A DNA stretch of 64,000 nt from Constrictibacter sp. MBR-5 (GTDB lineage Bacteria > Pseudomonadota > Alphaproteobacteria > JAJUGE01), in assembly GCF_040549485.1 (NCBI RefSeq), contig NZ_JBEPTK010000020.1, forward strand, positions 16,790 through 80,789, given 5' to 3'. Position 1 is the first letter of the stretch, and the number at the start of each line of letters is the position of its first letter. The position numbers and the translations under genes are program-made. A model generated the notes under the pieces. That model made no database searches. It was not told where the DNA came from and saw only the letters and a list, made by a program, of their open reading frames with translations. This document shows, piece by piece, positions 35,530 to 43,036 of this stretch.

Positions 35530-35836
35530 ACGCGAGATCAAATGGCGGCAGGCGTGCGAAAACTGCAAGCTGCCGGTGGCGGTGCGGCTGACGATCAACG
35601 GTCGGGCCTATTACCGTTGCCACGGCGAGCTATCGGACAACGGCGCCCATTGCGGGCACCGTGTCACGTTCGGCAAGCGCGCGACGGATGAGCGGTTGGC
35701 GCGCATTGCGCCAGCCAAGGAACAGAAACCGGCCGATCCCCCCGCGGCCAAGTCGGACGACGGGGGCAAGAGTGACGGTAGCACCATTTCTGACCGACGA
35801 GCCGGCACCGGCGGATGGGGGCTCGGCTCCTGGTGA
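35522..35836 (+). CDS. Zinc-finger protein, candidate late-gene activator (Ogr/P14-like)
   Basis: 104 residues. Four cysteines at positions 12, 15, 33 and 44 (CENC ... YRCHG ... HCGH) form a Cys4-type zinc ribbon resembling the Ogr/Delta family of P2-like phages. PM2 likewise encodes small zinc-finger proteins (P13/P14) that switch on late transcription. It stands at the early/late boundary just before the packaging ATPase and capsid genes, which fits that role. The C-terminal 40 residues are charged and disordered. Function is inferred. Confidence 0.65.
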   Translation: MAEREIKWRQACENCKLPVAVRLTINGRAYYRCHGELSDNGAHCGHRVTFGKRATDERLARIAPAKEQKPADPPAAKSDDGGKSDGSTISDRRAGTGGWGLGSW

Positions 35837-36335
35837 CGAGGGCGCGTTTCTCGATGCGCTGAATGTCGAGGACGACGGGCAGGGCGGCGGCCCGGCCGAG
35901 GATGCGGCGCCGGTCGATCCTGGCGCACCGGCGGACGGCTTCATCGGCACGGATGCGTTCTTTGCCGGGTTCAAGGTGACGCACCAACTCGCGGGCCTGG
36001 GGACCGGCCTGCGATCCCTGCAAGAGGGACCGGACGCGCCGGGGGCGCGCGAGGCGTCTGACGCGATTTATGCCTGCCTGTACGATACACCGTCGCTGCA
36101 CTTCCTGATCCAGCCGGGCTCGCTTTGGATGCAACGGGCGGCGGTGATCGCGGCCTATGCGGTGCCGCTCGGCATGTCGTGCAAGGTCGAACTGGCGCAG
36201 CGGCGCGCGGCGCGGGCAAAGGCGGCGGCGGAGCGGCAGGCGACCGCTCGGGCGGCGGCGGCGTCGCGGCCGGGCGCGGCGGCACCGGCGGCGACGGGCG
36301 AACGGCCGGTGCACTGGCAAGAGCCTATTCCGTGA
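35772..36335 (+). CDS. Unknown phage protein with central hydrophobic helix and Ala/Arg-rich tail
   Basis: 187 residues from GTG 35772, behind GGGGGCAAGA. The N-terminal 60 residues are acidic and Gly/Pro rich. A folded section follows (GFKVTHQLAGLGTGLRSLQE), then a hydrophobic segment at about 118-137 (QRAAVIAAYAVPLGMSCKV) and a basic helix (QRRAARAKAAAERQATARAA). Upstream in-frame starts would place it wholly inside the zinc-finger gene. It overlaps the ATPase start by 4 bases (GTGA). Possibly a membrane-associated virion or packaging partner. Confidence 0.6.
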   Translation: MTVAPFLTDEPAPADGGSAPGDEGAFLDALNVEDDGQGGGPAEDAAPVDPGAPADGFIGTDAFFAGFKVTHQLAGLGTGLRSLQEGPDAPGAREASDAIYACLYDTPSLHFLIQPGSLWMQRAAVIAAYAVPLGMSCKVELAQRRAARAKAAAERQATARAAAASRPGAAAPAATGERPVHWQEPIP

Positions 36336-37087
36336 TCGGCAAGGATGCGCGCTGCATCGCAGTGTTCGGCCGGCGCGGCGCGGGGAAATCGACCCTGGTT
36401 AAGTCCCTAGTGGCCGGCGCCGGGCGGCTCGTCGTGTTCGACCCGATGGGCGAATATGCGCGGATGCCCGGATACCGGCGCGCGGCGAGCGTCGGCGAGG
36501 TCCGCAAGATCCTGCGGGCGTCCTGGGGGCGCGGGTTTCGCGTCGCGTTCGTGCCGGAGCGCGAGCACGTCAAGGCGCTGCACAGTCTCTCGGCGCTGTT
36601 GTGGGGGGCGCAGATCGCCTATGACGACGGCCGCGATACGCGGAAGCTGCTGCTCGTGGTCGAGGAAGCGAACCTAGGCTTTCCCAATCGGCCGATGCGT
36701 CCGGGCGAAGATGCGTTCCTGCGGCTGATCCTACAGGGGCGTCACCGCGGTATCGAGATTATCGCGGTGACGCAGCGGCCGGCGCTGGTCTCGCCGAATT
36801 TCCGCAGCAATGCAGCGGAGACATACTGCTTTGCGCTGTCGGATGAAATCGACCTATCGACAATGCGGCGGATGGTGGGCAAGGCGCGCGAGGCGGAATT
36901 GCGCGCGATGCCGGTGCACCATTATTTCCGGGTGTCGAACGGCACGGTCGAGCGCGGCGTGAACCGCCTGCCGCGTATTACAGAAACCTCTATGAAAGCC
37001 GGCGGCGCGCAGTCGAAAAAACCGCTTGCAACATCGCGCGGTGCGGCTCGATCTTCGGAGAGCAACAGGGCATCGGGGCGCGCGTGA
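36332..37087 (+). CDS. Packaging ATPase, HerA/FtsK-like (PM2 P9 / PRD1 P9 type)
   Basis: 251 residues from GTG 36332. Walker A is GRRGAGKST at 13-21; Walker B is LLLVVEEAN near 106-113; a conserved Gln lies in IEIIAVTQRPALVSPNF (about 141-157). This is the FtsK/HerA-superfamily layout used by membrane-containing tailless phages to pump DNA into preformed capsids, and distantly shared with Zot/pI of filamentous phages. Absence of a transmembrane segment and the neighbouring capsid gene favour the P9 role over Zot. About 30 residues at the C-terminus are low complexity. Confidence 0.82.
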   Translation: MIGKDARCIAVFGRRGAGKSTLVKSLVAGAGRLVVFDPMGEYARMPGYRRAASVGEVRKILRASWGRGFRVAFVPEREHVKALHSLSALLWGAQIAYDDGRDTRKLLLVVEEANLGFPNRPMRPGEDAFLRLILQGRHRGIEIIAVTQRPALVSPNFRSNAAETYCFALSDEIDLSTMRRMVGKAREAELRAMPVHHYFRVSNGTVERGVNRLPRITETSMKAGGAQSKKPLATSRGAARSSESNRASGRA

Positions 37088-37182
37088 GGCTGAAAACAGA
37101 CATGCTGGTAACGGCAGTTGTAGCGGGGCTGATCGTGGCGTTTCTGTCGCGGGTCATCTTCAAGGGGGAAGAAGTCACATGA
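37084..37182 (+). CDS. Tiny single-span membrane protein of the virion
   Basis: 32 residues from GTG 37084: a charged N-terminus (RLKTD), one span (MLVTAVVAGLIVAFLSRVIF) and a charged tail (KGEEVT). It overlaps the ATPase stop by 4 bases and the next tiny gene by 4 bases. Such peptides are typical of the internal membrane of PM2 and related phages. Too short for homology assignment. Confidence 0.6.
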   Translation: MRLKTDMLVTAVVAGLIVAFLSRVIFKGEEVT

Positions 37183-37307
37183 ACGTCAATGGTCTCGTTA
37201 AGTCGGTGGTGCCGGTCATCATCGGCGTGTTTCTCGCCGGCTACATCATGAACGCGCTCCGCGACAATTCCATTGTCGCCAGCGCAATCGACGGGTTCGA
37301 CGGCTGA
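37179..37307 (+). CDS. Tiny single-span membrane protein of the virion
   Basis: 42 residues, ATG at 37179 preceded by AAGGGGGAAGAA. One span (VVPVIIGVFLAGYIMNAL) follows MNVNGLVKS, and the tail is acidic (DGFDG). It directly precedes the capsid gene. Likely an internal-membrane protein. Confidence 0.65.
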   Translation: MNVNGLVKSVVPVIIGVFLAGYIMNALRDNSIVASAIDGFDG

Positions 37308-37381
37308 TCTAGCCGGCGGCTTCACCTTCGGCCGGCGTCCCCCCGCGCATGGCCTCAACCGTTCGACAATCGGGGGCACCC

Positions 37382-38197
37382 GTGCAGATCCAAGTCAAGC
37401 TCCCCTCTTTCGAGGGTATCGGCGCGGGCCAGACCGCGACCTGTCGCCTGCCCATCGGCCGGCGCTACCATGAACTCCAGCTCGTCTATTCCGGTGTCAC
37501 CCTGGCGCAGATGACGGAAATCCGCATCATCGCGAACCAGAAGGTGATCCATCGCTATTCGGCGACGGAACGCGACGTGATGAACCAGTTCTTCGGCCTC
37601 ACGGCCGCGGCGGGCATCCTGCGACTGCCGTTCGACCGGCTGTTTCTGAAACAGCGGCAGGCCGAGGAAGTCACGGCGCTGAATACCGGGAGCAAGGACA
37701 AGAACGGCCGTTTCATCGGCTCGCTGCACGTCGAAATCGACGTTGCGGCGGCGGCGGTGGGCACGGCGCTCGCGCTGTACGCCACACAGTCCAACGCGGT
37801 GGCCGGCGGGCCGGGCGTCGTGGGGCATATCCGCAAGTACAGCCGCACGGCGGCCGGTGCGGGCGAGTACGAGGTCTCCGACCTGCATTTCAACACCCCC
37901 ACGGCGCAGGCGATCAATTCGCTGTTCATCAACGATGCCGGGAACCTCAACGGGCTGGTGATCGAGCGCGGGCTCTACAAGGTGTTTGAGCGCGATACGG
38001 CGCTCAACGAACTGATCCAGTCGGATCATGGGCGCGTGCCGCAGACGAATTGGTGGGTCTATGACCCGGCCGAAAAGGGCTATGGCGGCGAACCGCTCGA
38101 TCTCGTCGGCTATTCGGATTTCCGGCTGCGGCTCGATATGGCGGCCGGGGCGACCATGCCGATCATCGTGGAATATCTGGGCCAGTTGGGCGACTGA
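37382..38197 (+). CDS. Double-jelly-roll major capsid protein (PM2 P2-like)
   Basis: 271 residues from GTG 37382, nearly the length of PM2 P2 (269). The N-terminal segment RLPIGRRYHELQLVYSGVT followed by TEIRIIANQKVIHRYSAT and the C-terminal PIIVEYLGQLGD closely resemble the corresponding parts of P2 as I remember it (LPIG-x-Y, YSGVT, IIVEY-x-G). Two beta-rich halves are separated near residue 145. GTG 37382 is preferred because CGGGGGC lies about 6 bases upstream and the product begins like P2; ATG at 37349 has no ribosome-binding site. Forms the pseudo-hexameric capsid lattice around an internal membrane. Confidence 0.85.
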   Translation: MQIQVKLPSFEGIGAGQTATCRLPIGRRYHELQLVYSGVTLAQMTEIRIIANQKVIHRYSATERDVMNQFFGLTAAAGILRLPFDRLFLKQRQAEEVTALNTGSKDKNGRFIGSLHVEIDVAAAAVGTALALYATQSNAVAGGPGVVGHIRKYSRTAAGAGEYEVSDLHFNTPTAQAINSLFINDAGNLNGLVIERGLYKVFERDTALNELIQSDHGRVPQTNWWVYDPAEKGYGGEPLDLVGYSDFRLRLDMAAGATMPIIVEYLGQLGD

Positions 38198-38203
38198 CCG
38201 GCA

Positions 38204-38227
38204 GGGGGCGCCCGCGCGGGCGCCCCC
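38204..38227. promoter_or_regulatory. Perfect 24-base palindrome after the capsid gene
   Basis: GGGGGCGCCCGC and GCGGGCGCCCCC are perfect complements, starting 7 bases after the capsid stop codon. The RNA would fold into a very stable hairpin. No T-run follows (ATCATT), so a partial terminator or a 3' mRNA-stabilising element that sets capsid expression above downstream genes is more likely than a full terminator. Confidence 0.7.
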
Positions 38228-38254
38228 ATCATTCCGCGAGAGGTGGGGGCAGGC

Positions 38255-38632
38255 ATGGCAACAGAAAACGATCCGCTCTGGTATCTGAGCGACCCGCTCG
38301 GCGCGGTCGGCGCTTTCGAGACGGGCAAGGATGCCGACGCGGGCGGCGGCTGGTGGTCGAGCGGGTGGGACTGGCTCGATGGGGTGGCCGGGACGGTCGG
38401 CGACACGATCGGCAACCTCGCCGACAGTGCCGCGAAACTCTGGTCGGTGGACTATCTCACGGACAAGTTCGGCGACGGCAAGGCGCGGCCGGAACTGGTC
38501 TGGGACGGGCGGCAGGTGGTGCCAGCGACGGGAACGCCCCTCACCGGCTACAGCAGCGGCAGCAATAACCTGCTGATCGTCGGCGGGCTGGCGGCGGTCG
38601 GGCTGGCGCTGGTTTTCATGGGGCGCAAGTAA
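38255..38632 (+). CDS. Putative virion membrane protein with C-terminal anchor
   Basis: 125 residues from ATG 38255. The soluble part is Trp/Gly/Asp rich (NDPLWYLSDPLGAVGAFETG and GWWSSGWDWLDGVAGTVGDT) and ends in one span (NLLIVGGLAAVGLALVFMG) followed by RK. GAGGTGGGGG lies upstream. It begins the uninterrupted series of structural genes after the capsid hairpin. No family recognised. Confidence 0.65.
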   Translation: MATENDPLWYLSDPLGAVGAFETGKDADAGGGWWSSGWDWLDGVAGTVGDTIGNLADSAAKLWSVDYLTDKFGDGKARPELVWDGRQVVPATGTPLTGYSSGSNNLLIVGGLAAVGLALVFMGRK

Positions 38633-38772
38633 TGCCGGTGCCGCTGCTATGGGTGGCGGCCGGTGCGGCGGGCATGTGGGCCTTCGGCAATGTGGCTGAG
38701 GAAGTCGCAAAGCCGGTGAAATGGGCCGCGCTCGCCGGTGCCGCCTATGTCGCCTGGAAGGCGCTGAAATGA
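38632..38772 (+). CDS. Tiny virion membrane protein
   Basis: 46 residues. ATG at 38632 shares a base with the preceding stop (TAATG) and the stop overlaps the next start (ATGA). Sequence is hydrophobic with aromatic residues (LLWVAAGAAGMWAFGN; WAALAGAAYVAWKALK), predicted as one or two short spans. Likely internal-membrane protein. Confidence 0.6.
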   Translation: MPVPLLWVAAGAAGMWAFGNVAEEVAKPVKWAALAGAAYVAWKALK

Positions 38773-38975
38773 CGCCACAGGGTGCACCCCCGCTGCAAAT
38801 CGCGGGCGGGCCGGCGCAGTCGCGGGCGAGCGGCGGCGCGGTCGAGAGCATCTTTTCGAGCGCGCCGGCCGTGTTCAATTTCGGGCCGGGTTCGACATCG
38901 GCGGCCGGCGGATGGGCGATCTACGCGGCCATAGCGGCGCTCGGCGTGGTCGCCTGGATGGGGCTACGCAAGTGA
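38769..38975 (+). CDS. Small virion protein with C-terminal membrane anchor
   Basis: 68 residues from ATG 38769. The N-terminal 45 residues are polar and flexible (TPQGAPPLQIAGGPAQSRAS), and the C-terminus is one span (GWAIYAAIAALGVVAWMGL) ending RK, the same anchor style as the gene at 38255. Coupled to both neighbours by 4-base overlaps. Confidence 0.62.
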   Translation: MTPQGAPPLQIAGGPAQSRASGGAVESIFSSAPAVFNFGPGSTSAAGGWAIYAAIAALGVVAWMGLRK

Positions 38976-39337
38976 GCCGCGAGCCGGTGGCGCGGCGCTG
39001 GTCGGACCATGCCGCGGCGATCCTGGCGCCGGCCTTGGGCGAGGATGCGCCGCTGGTCGCGGCCGACGTGGCGGCGGGCAGGGCGTTCCTTTGGGAGCAT
39101 CCCGGCGCCGGCTATGTCGTCACGCGATGGGACCGGGCGGCCGGCGGCCGGGAACTGGTCATCGTCGCGGGCGCCGGCTGCGATCTCGCCGGATGCGTGC
39201 CGCACTGGCAGGCGCATGGGCGGCTGTATGGCGCGGTGGCGGTGCGCGCCCATGCGACGCGGCCGGGGATTGCGCGGATGCTCGGCGGGCTCGGCTTCGT
39301 GCCGGTGGAAACCGTTTGTCGCTGGAAGGTGGAATAA
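38972..39337 (+). CDS. GNAT-like phage protein of unknown role
   Basis: 121 residues from GTG 38972. The order of strands and the C-terminal AVRAHATRPGIARMLGGLGF followed by VPVETVCRWKVE resemble the small degenerate acetyltransferase-like proteins (RPGWARxL pattern) found in many tailed phages. LVIVAGAGCDLAG may be the central strand. The acetyl-CoA loop is not obvious, so catalysis is doubtful. It sits among structural genes. Confidence 0.55.
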   Translation: MSREPVARRWSDHAAAILAPALGEDAPLVAADVAAGRAFLWEHPGAGYVVTRWDRAAGGRELVIVAGAGCDLAGCVPHWQAHGRLYGAVAVRAHATRPGIARMLGGLGFVPVETVCRWKVE

Positions 39338-39732
39338 TGGGCGGCAAGTCTGAATCGAAGTCGAGCCAAGCGACGACGAACACCAACGAGGAATATTACC
39401 TAAACGTCGTGGACTATGGCGAGGGCGAGGCGCCGAAGTCTCAGACGGCGGCGATGATTACCGACAATTCGGGTACGGTGTCGATAGTCGCGACCGATCA
39501 AGGCGCAATCCAGACCGGGCGCGATATCGCTCTGGCTGGAATAGATTTCGGCCGCGGTGCGCTTGAAGAAACACTTTCGACCTTCGGCACGCAAACGTCG
39601 GCCGTTATCGAGGGCGCGTTGGCGGCCAATCGCGACGCGACCGAAGAACTCATGGGCCAATTCATGAGCACGGTCTCAACGGTGGCGCTCGGCGGCGCTG
39701 CGTTGTTCGCGCTCTCAAAGGTGATGAAATGA
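39337..39732 (+). CDS. Virion protein with C-terminal membrane anchor
   Basis: 131 residues from ATG 39337 (TAATG overlap with the preceding gene). N-terminal region is Ser/Thr/Asn rich (GGKSESKSSQATTNTNEEYY), then a helical part (DFGRGALEETLSTFGTQTSA), and a final span (TVSTVALGGAALFALSKVM). Likely a spike-base or internal-membrane protein linking membrane and capsid. No family recognised. Confidence 0.6.
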   Translation: MGGKSESKSSQATTNTNEEYYLNVVDYGEGEAPKSQTAAMITDNSGTVSIVATDQGAIQTGRDIALAGIDFGRGALEETLSTFGTQTSAVIEGALAANRDATEELMGQFMSTVSTVALGGAALFALSKVMK

Positions 39733-40307
39733 CGGCACCGCGTGACTTTCCGCTTTCGCTCGATGCGGGCGTGCCGCAGACCTTGCGCGTCGCCGGCTAT
39801 TATTTCGGCGTGATCTCGGCGCCGGCCGGGCCGGTGCAACTGGCGTTCGACGGCGGACCCTTTATCGAGCGGTCGGCCGGCATGGGCGGCGGCGGCCGTT
39901 TCTCGGAAATCATCATCAAAAGCGTCCTGGCGCAGACGGTCGTGCTGGCCGTCGTCATGGATGAGGGCGGCACGCTGTATGACAGTCGGGCGACCGTCAA
40001 CGCGGCGATCACGGCGCCCATTGAGGTGTCGAATACGATCCTGGCGCTTGCCGATGTGACGGTGCCGGCCGGTGCAACGGCGGCGCTGGTGGCGGCCGAC
40101 ACGGCGCGCAAGGAACTGATCGTCAAGCTCCCATCGACGGCGGCGGCGGCGGTGCGGCTCGGGGCCCCCGCCAATGTCGCGGCCGGCGTCGGTTTCCGCC
40201 TGGAACCGGGCGAGAGCATCGTTCTGCCGACGACGGCGGCCGTGACGGCCTATTGCGAGGGCGTCGCCGACGAAACGGTGAGCCTGACCGAAACGAGGTT
40301 CGTCTAA
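39729..40307 (+). CDS. Putative beta-rich minor capsid/penton protein
   Basis: 192 residues, ATG overlapping the previous stop by 4 bases. Predominantly beta: TLRVAGYYFGVISAPAGPVQ in the first half and a second barrel-like half (AAAVRLGAPANVAAGVGFRL, EPGESIVLPTTAAVTAYCEG) of the type seen in phage spike bases and penton-like proteins. Its position directly before the beta-helix spike gene suggests it forms the five-fold vertex to which the spike attaches. Function inferred. Confidence 0.6.
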   Translation: MTAPRDFPLSLDAGVPQTLRVAGYYFGVISAPAGPVQLAFDGGPFIERSAGMGGGGRFSEIIIKSVLAQTVVLAVVMDEGGTLYDSRATVNAAITAPIEVSNTILALADVTVPAGATAALVAADTARKELIVKLPSTAAAAVRLGAPANVAAGVGFRLEPGESIVLPTTAAVTAYCEGVADETVSLTETRFV

Positions 40308-41968
40308 TGGCCTTCGGTACGAGCGTAGGCGTTCCACATCATAAGCCGCGCACGGATGCGCTTGCGGCGACCATCGCGGCCAATGCGCTGGCGGATGCTT
40401 CGGCGCTGGCGGACCTGACCGCGCGGCTCGATGCCGAGGGGGTGGTTAATCTCAAATGGGCGGGGGCCGCGGCAGACGGCGTGACCGACGATACGGCCGT
40501 TCTGATCGACGCGCTGGCGACTGGCAAACGGGTCTACGCGCCGGCCGGAACCTACCGGCTGACGGCCGGGATCAGCCTGCCGGATGGTGCGGTGATCGAG
40601 GGCGACGGGCCGCGGCGAACGCTGTTCGACTTCGGCGACGCGCCGGCTTCAAGCTATTTCGTTGCGACCGGCGCGAGCGTGCTGGCGCCGTTGCGCGGCC
40701 TGCGGCTGGCCGACTTCGGCACGGTGCAGGGCACGCGGACGGGCGTGGGCGTCATGGCGGCCGTTGAGTTCCGTTTTGTCGCGGCAAGTGCGGTCGAGCG
40801 GCTGCATATCGACGGGGCCGAGGATATCGGCCTCTGGTGGATCGACTGCGACGGATGCGTTGCGCGCGACGTGCTGGCCGAAAATGTCGCCTATGTCGTC
40901 AACTGGGACGGCTGTTCGGCCTGCTATGGCGAGCGGCTACGCGGGCTGGACATTTCGCTACATGCCTTCGCGATCCTGGCGGACGACGGGTTGGCGCCGG
41001 CGCCGAGTAACGAATCCTCGAGCGTGCGGGCGCGCGAGGACGCGGGCGGCAACGTGCTTATGGCCTGTTCGGTGGATCGTTTCGAGGGGCACGCGGTCAC
41101 GCTGAACGCCTGCGACGGGAACGCGGTGATCGGTATGCAGGCGCGCCACTATGTCGGCGCGGAAGCGGATCGCCCGGCCTTCCAGAACAAGCACACGACG
41201 AACGACGAGAGCCGGCGCAACAAGTTCATCGGCTGCGACGGCTACGATCTCGGCGGCGGCTTCTACAGTCAGGACGGCGCCGGGATGATCGTCGTCGGCG
41301 GCACGCTCGACACGGTGAGCGGCAACGGCTGTTGGGCGAACAGCGCGCCGGGCACAGTGTTTTCCGACGTGACGATGCGCGGCATTGGCGGCGACGTGCT
41401 GCGGCTTGAGGCATCGCCATACAGCCGCGCACGCGGCATCGCGTCGGCGGCGCCGGGCGCCGCGGCGCGCGGCCTGATCCTGATCAATTCGAGTTATTGC
41501 CGGGTTGACGATTTCGAGTTGACGGACCTGCACGCGACCGGCGCGAGCATCGACAGTCTGTCGGGCAGCACGACCCTGGGGGGCGGCGTGCGGCTCGGTT
41601 CCTCGCCGCTGGCGGACGCCAGCACGACGACGAAATACCCGTTGGTCTATCAGGCGGTGGTCGATACCGGCGCCATCGGGCAGACGGTGCTCGGCGTGCC
41701 GCCGCGCGGAATGTGGGTCGGTCGGGCGCGGGCGATGGTGGCGGAGGCGCCGACGAGCGGCGATCCGGCGATAAGGGTGGGGTCGGTCCTCTCAACGGGC
41801 ATGATCGCGGCGCAACAGACGTTGGGATCGCTGGCGCTCGGCGCGGTGAACCTGCTGACACTGGCGGCGGCCGATGCGGGCACGGCGCCGGTCCTGTCCT
41901 GCAATGTCGGCGTCGCGGCGACGGGCGGAAAACTGGTCGTGTCCGTCGAAGGGCTGCACAGGATCTAG
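40307..41968 (+). CDS. Beta-helix spike / receptor-binding protein (pectate-lyase-like)
   Basis: 553 residues from ATG 40307. A helical N-terminal ~45 residues (attachment) leads to the pectate-lyase-3 start NLKWAGAAADGVTDDTAVLI and APAGTYRLTAGISLPDGAVI. Right-handed beta-helix rungs follow, including DGNAVIGMQARHYVGAEADR and DDFELTDLHATGASIDS, then a short beta C-terminal domain. Such proteins bind or cleave surface polysaccharide. PM2 places its receptor protein P1 at the vertex; here a tailspike-like protein seems to fill that role, which would be a host-range module. Confidence 0.75.
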   Translation: MAFGTSVGVPHHKPRTDALAATIAANALADASALADLTARLDAEGVVNLKWAGAAADGVTDDTAVLIDALATGKRVYAPAGTYRLTAGISLPDGAVIEGDGPRRTLFDFGDAPASSYFVATGASVLAPLRGLRLADFGTVQGTRTGVGVMAAVEFRFVAASAVERLHIDGAEDIGLWWIDCDGCVARDVLAENVAYVVNWDGCSACYGERLRGLDISLHAFAILADDGLAPAPSNESSSVRAREDAGGNVLMACSVDRFEGHAVTLNACDGNAVIGMQARHYVGAEADRPAFQNKHTTNDESRRNKFIGCDGYDLGGGFYSQDGAGMIVVGGTLDTVSGNGCWANSAPGTVFSDVTMRGIGGDVLRLEASPYSRARGIASAAPGAAARGLILINSSYCRVDDFELTDLHATGASIDSLSGSTTLGGGVRLGSSPLADASTTTKYPLVYQAVVDTGAIGQTVLGVPPRGMWVGRARAMVAEAPTSGDPAIRVGSVLSTGMIAAQQTLGSLALGAVNLLTLAAADAGTAPVLSCNVGVAATGGKLVVSVEGLHRI

Positions 41969-41977
41969 GGGGCGGGC

Positions 41978-42655
41978 ATGGCGATGAGTCGCGAGGCGGT
42001 GGTGGGCGGCCTGTTCCTGGCCGGCGCGGCATGGTTCGCCTTGCGGCGCTCGCCGGCACAGGTGGCGGCCTATGGCGGGCAGGCGGGTTTCGATCTCGAC
42101 GTGTTCGGCCGCGTCGCCGATTGGGGGGCAAGCCTGCTCGGCGCCGATTTCTGGGAGCCGCGCGGCGACGTCATCATCGGCGAGCCGATCTTGCACGGCA
42201 TGGATGGAGAGACGGTATTGGAGGGCAGCAACGGCGGCGACAACCTGTCGGGCTGGAACCCGCCGGTCGCGGCGGCGCCGTATATGGCGGCGATCACGCT
42301 GGCGGAGCGGGTGCACGGTATCCCGCACATGCTCTTGGCGCGGCTGCTCTATCAGGAGAGCAAGTTCCGGCCGGAGGTGATCTCCGGCGCGAAGTCGTCG
42401 GCGGCCGGCGCCAAGGGCATTGCGCAGATCGTGCCGCGCTGGCATCCGGGCGTCGATCCGCTCGACCCGGCGGCGGCCATCGACTACGCGGCGCAATATC
42501 TGCGGGCGCTTTACGACCGTTTCGGCACATGGTCGCTGGCGCTCGCCGCGTACAACTGGGGGCCAACGGCGCTCGCCAGCAACGGGTTTGCGGCGGCGCC
42601 GAAGGAAACCCGCAACTACGTGGCGCAGATCACGGCCGATGTACCGGTGGTGTGA
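41978..42655 (+). CDS. Virion-type lytic transglycosylase (SLT domain)
   Basis: 225 residues. N-terminal membrane span (VVGGLFLAGAAWFALRR), a polar linker, then an SLT/goose-lysozyme-like domain: catalytic Glu near residue 127 in LLARLLYQESKFRPEV, GAKGIAQIVPRWH, and ALAAYNWGPTALASNG. Probably degrades peptidoglycan during genome entry or at lysis. It follows the spike gene by 9 bases and has GGGGGCGGGC upstream. Confidence 0.8.
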   Translation: MAMSREAVVGGLFLAGAAWFALRRSPAQVAAYGGQAGFDLDVFGRVADWGASLLGADFWEPRGDVIIGEPILHGMDGETVLEGSNGGDNLSGWNPPVAAAPYMAAITLAERVHGIPHMLLARLLYQESKFRPEVISGAKSSAAGAKGIAQIVPRWHPGVDPLDPAAAIDYAAQYLRALYDRFGTWSLALAAYNWGPTALASNGFAAAPKETRNYVAQITADVPVV

Positions 42656-42657
42656 CC

Positions 42658-42828
42658 ATGCAAGACGAGATCGGCGCCGGGCTGGCGCTGCTGCAAACCG
42701 CCGTGCTGATCGGCATTTTTTTCAGGCTCGGCAAGCTGACCGAGGCGGGCGAGGCGATCCGCGCGCGGGTGCGGCGCCTGGAGGAATGGGCCGAGGCGCA
42801 TGTTCTCGGCTTTCACAAAGGAGGGTGA
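42658..42828 (+). CDS. Small membrane protein of the lysis/structural cluster
   Basis: 56 residues from ATG 42658: one span near the N-terminus (GLALLQTAVLIGIFFRLG) and a basic amphipathic helix (KLTEAGEAIRARVRRLEEWA). It lies between the transglycosylase and the holin-like gene; a spanin-like, anti-holin or virion role is possible. Confidence 0.6.
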   Translation: MQDEIGAGLALLQTAVLIGIFFRLGKLTEAGEAIRARVRRLEEWAEAHVLGFHKGG

Positions 42829-42829
42829 C

Positions 42830-43036
42830 TTGTCGAAATGGATGCGCGGGCGGTTCGCGGAGCCGTCCACCTATGCCGGGCTCGGCGCGGTGGTCGCCGG
42901 TGTCGGGCAGATCGCCGGGGCGCCGGAACTCGGCGCCGTGGCGCAGATCGTGGCGGGCGAAAGCTCGCCGTGGGGGCTGCTGGCGGCGGCGATGGGCCTC
43001 GGGGCCATGTTTCTGAGGGAGAAGGGGGAGCGATGA
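42830..43036 (+). CDS. Holin-like protein
   Basis: 68 residues from TTG 42830, 4 bases after a near-perfect Shine-Dalgarno AAAGGAGGG (42817-42825). Sequence SKWMRGRFAEPSTYAGLGAV with two following hydrophobic segments (GLGAVVAGVGQIAGAPELGA, PWGLLAAAMGLGAMFL) resembles small alphaproteobacterial phage holins. An overlapping ATG at 42800 exists but lies upstream of the ribosome-binding site. Would form pores to release the transglycosylase or disrupt the membrane. Confidence 0.65.
   Translation: MSKWMRGRFAEPSTYAGLGAVVAGVGQIAGAPELGAVAQIVAGESSPWGLLAAAMGLGAMFLREKGER

Noticed and set aside
37349..38197. ATG at 37349 as the capsid start
   Set aside because: No ribosome-binding site precedes it and the extra 11 residues are unlike the family; GTG 37382 has CGGGGGC at proper distance.
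38204..38227. The capsid-downstream palindrome as a full rho-independent terminator
   Set aside because: No T-run follows, and a further dozen phage genes continue downstream without a visible new promoter.
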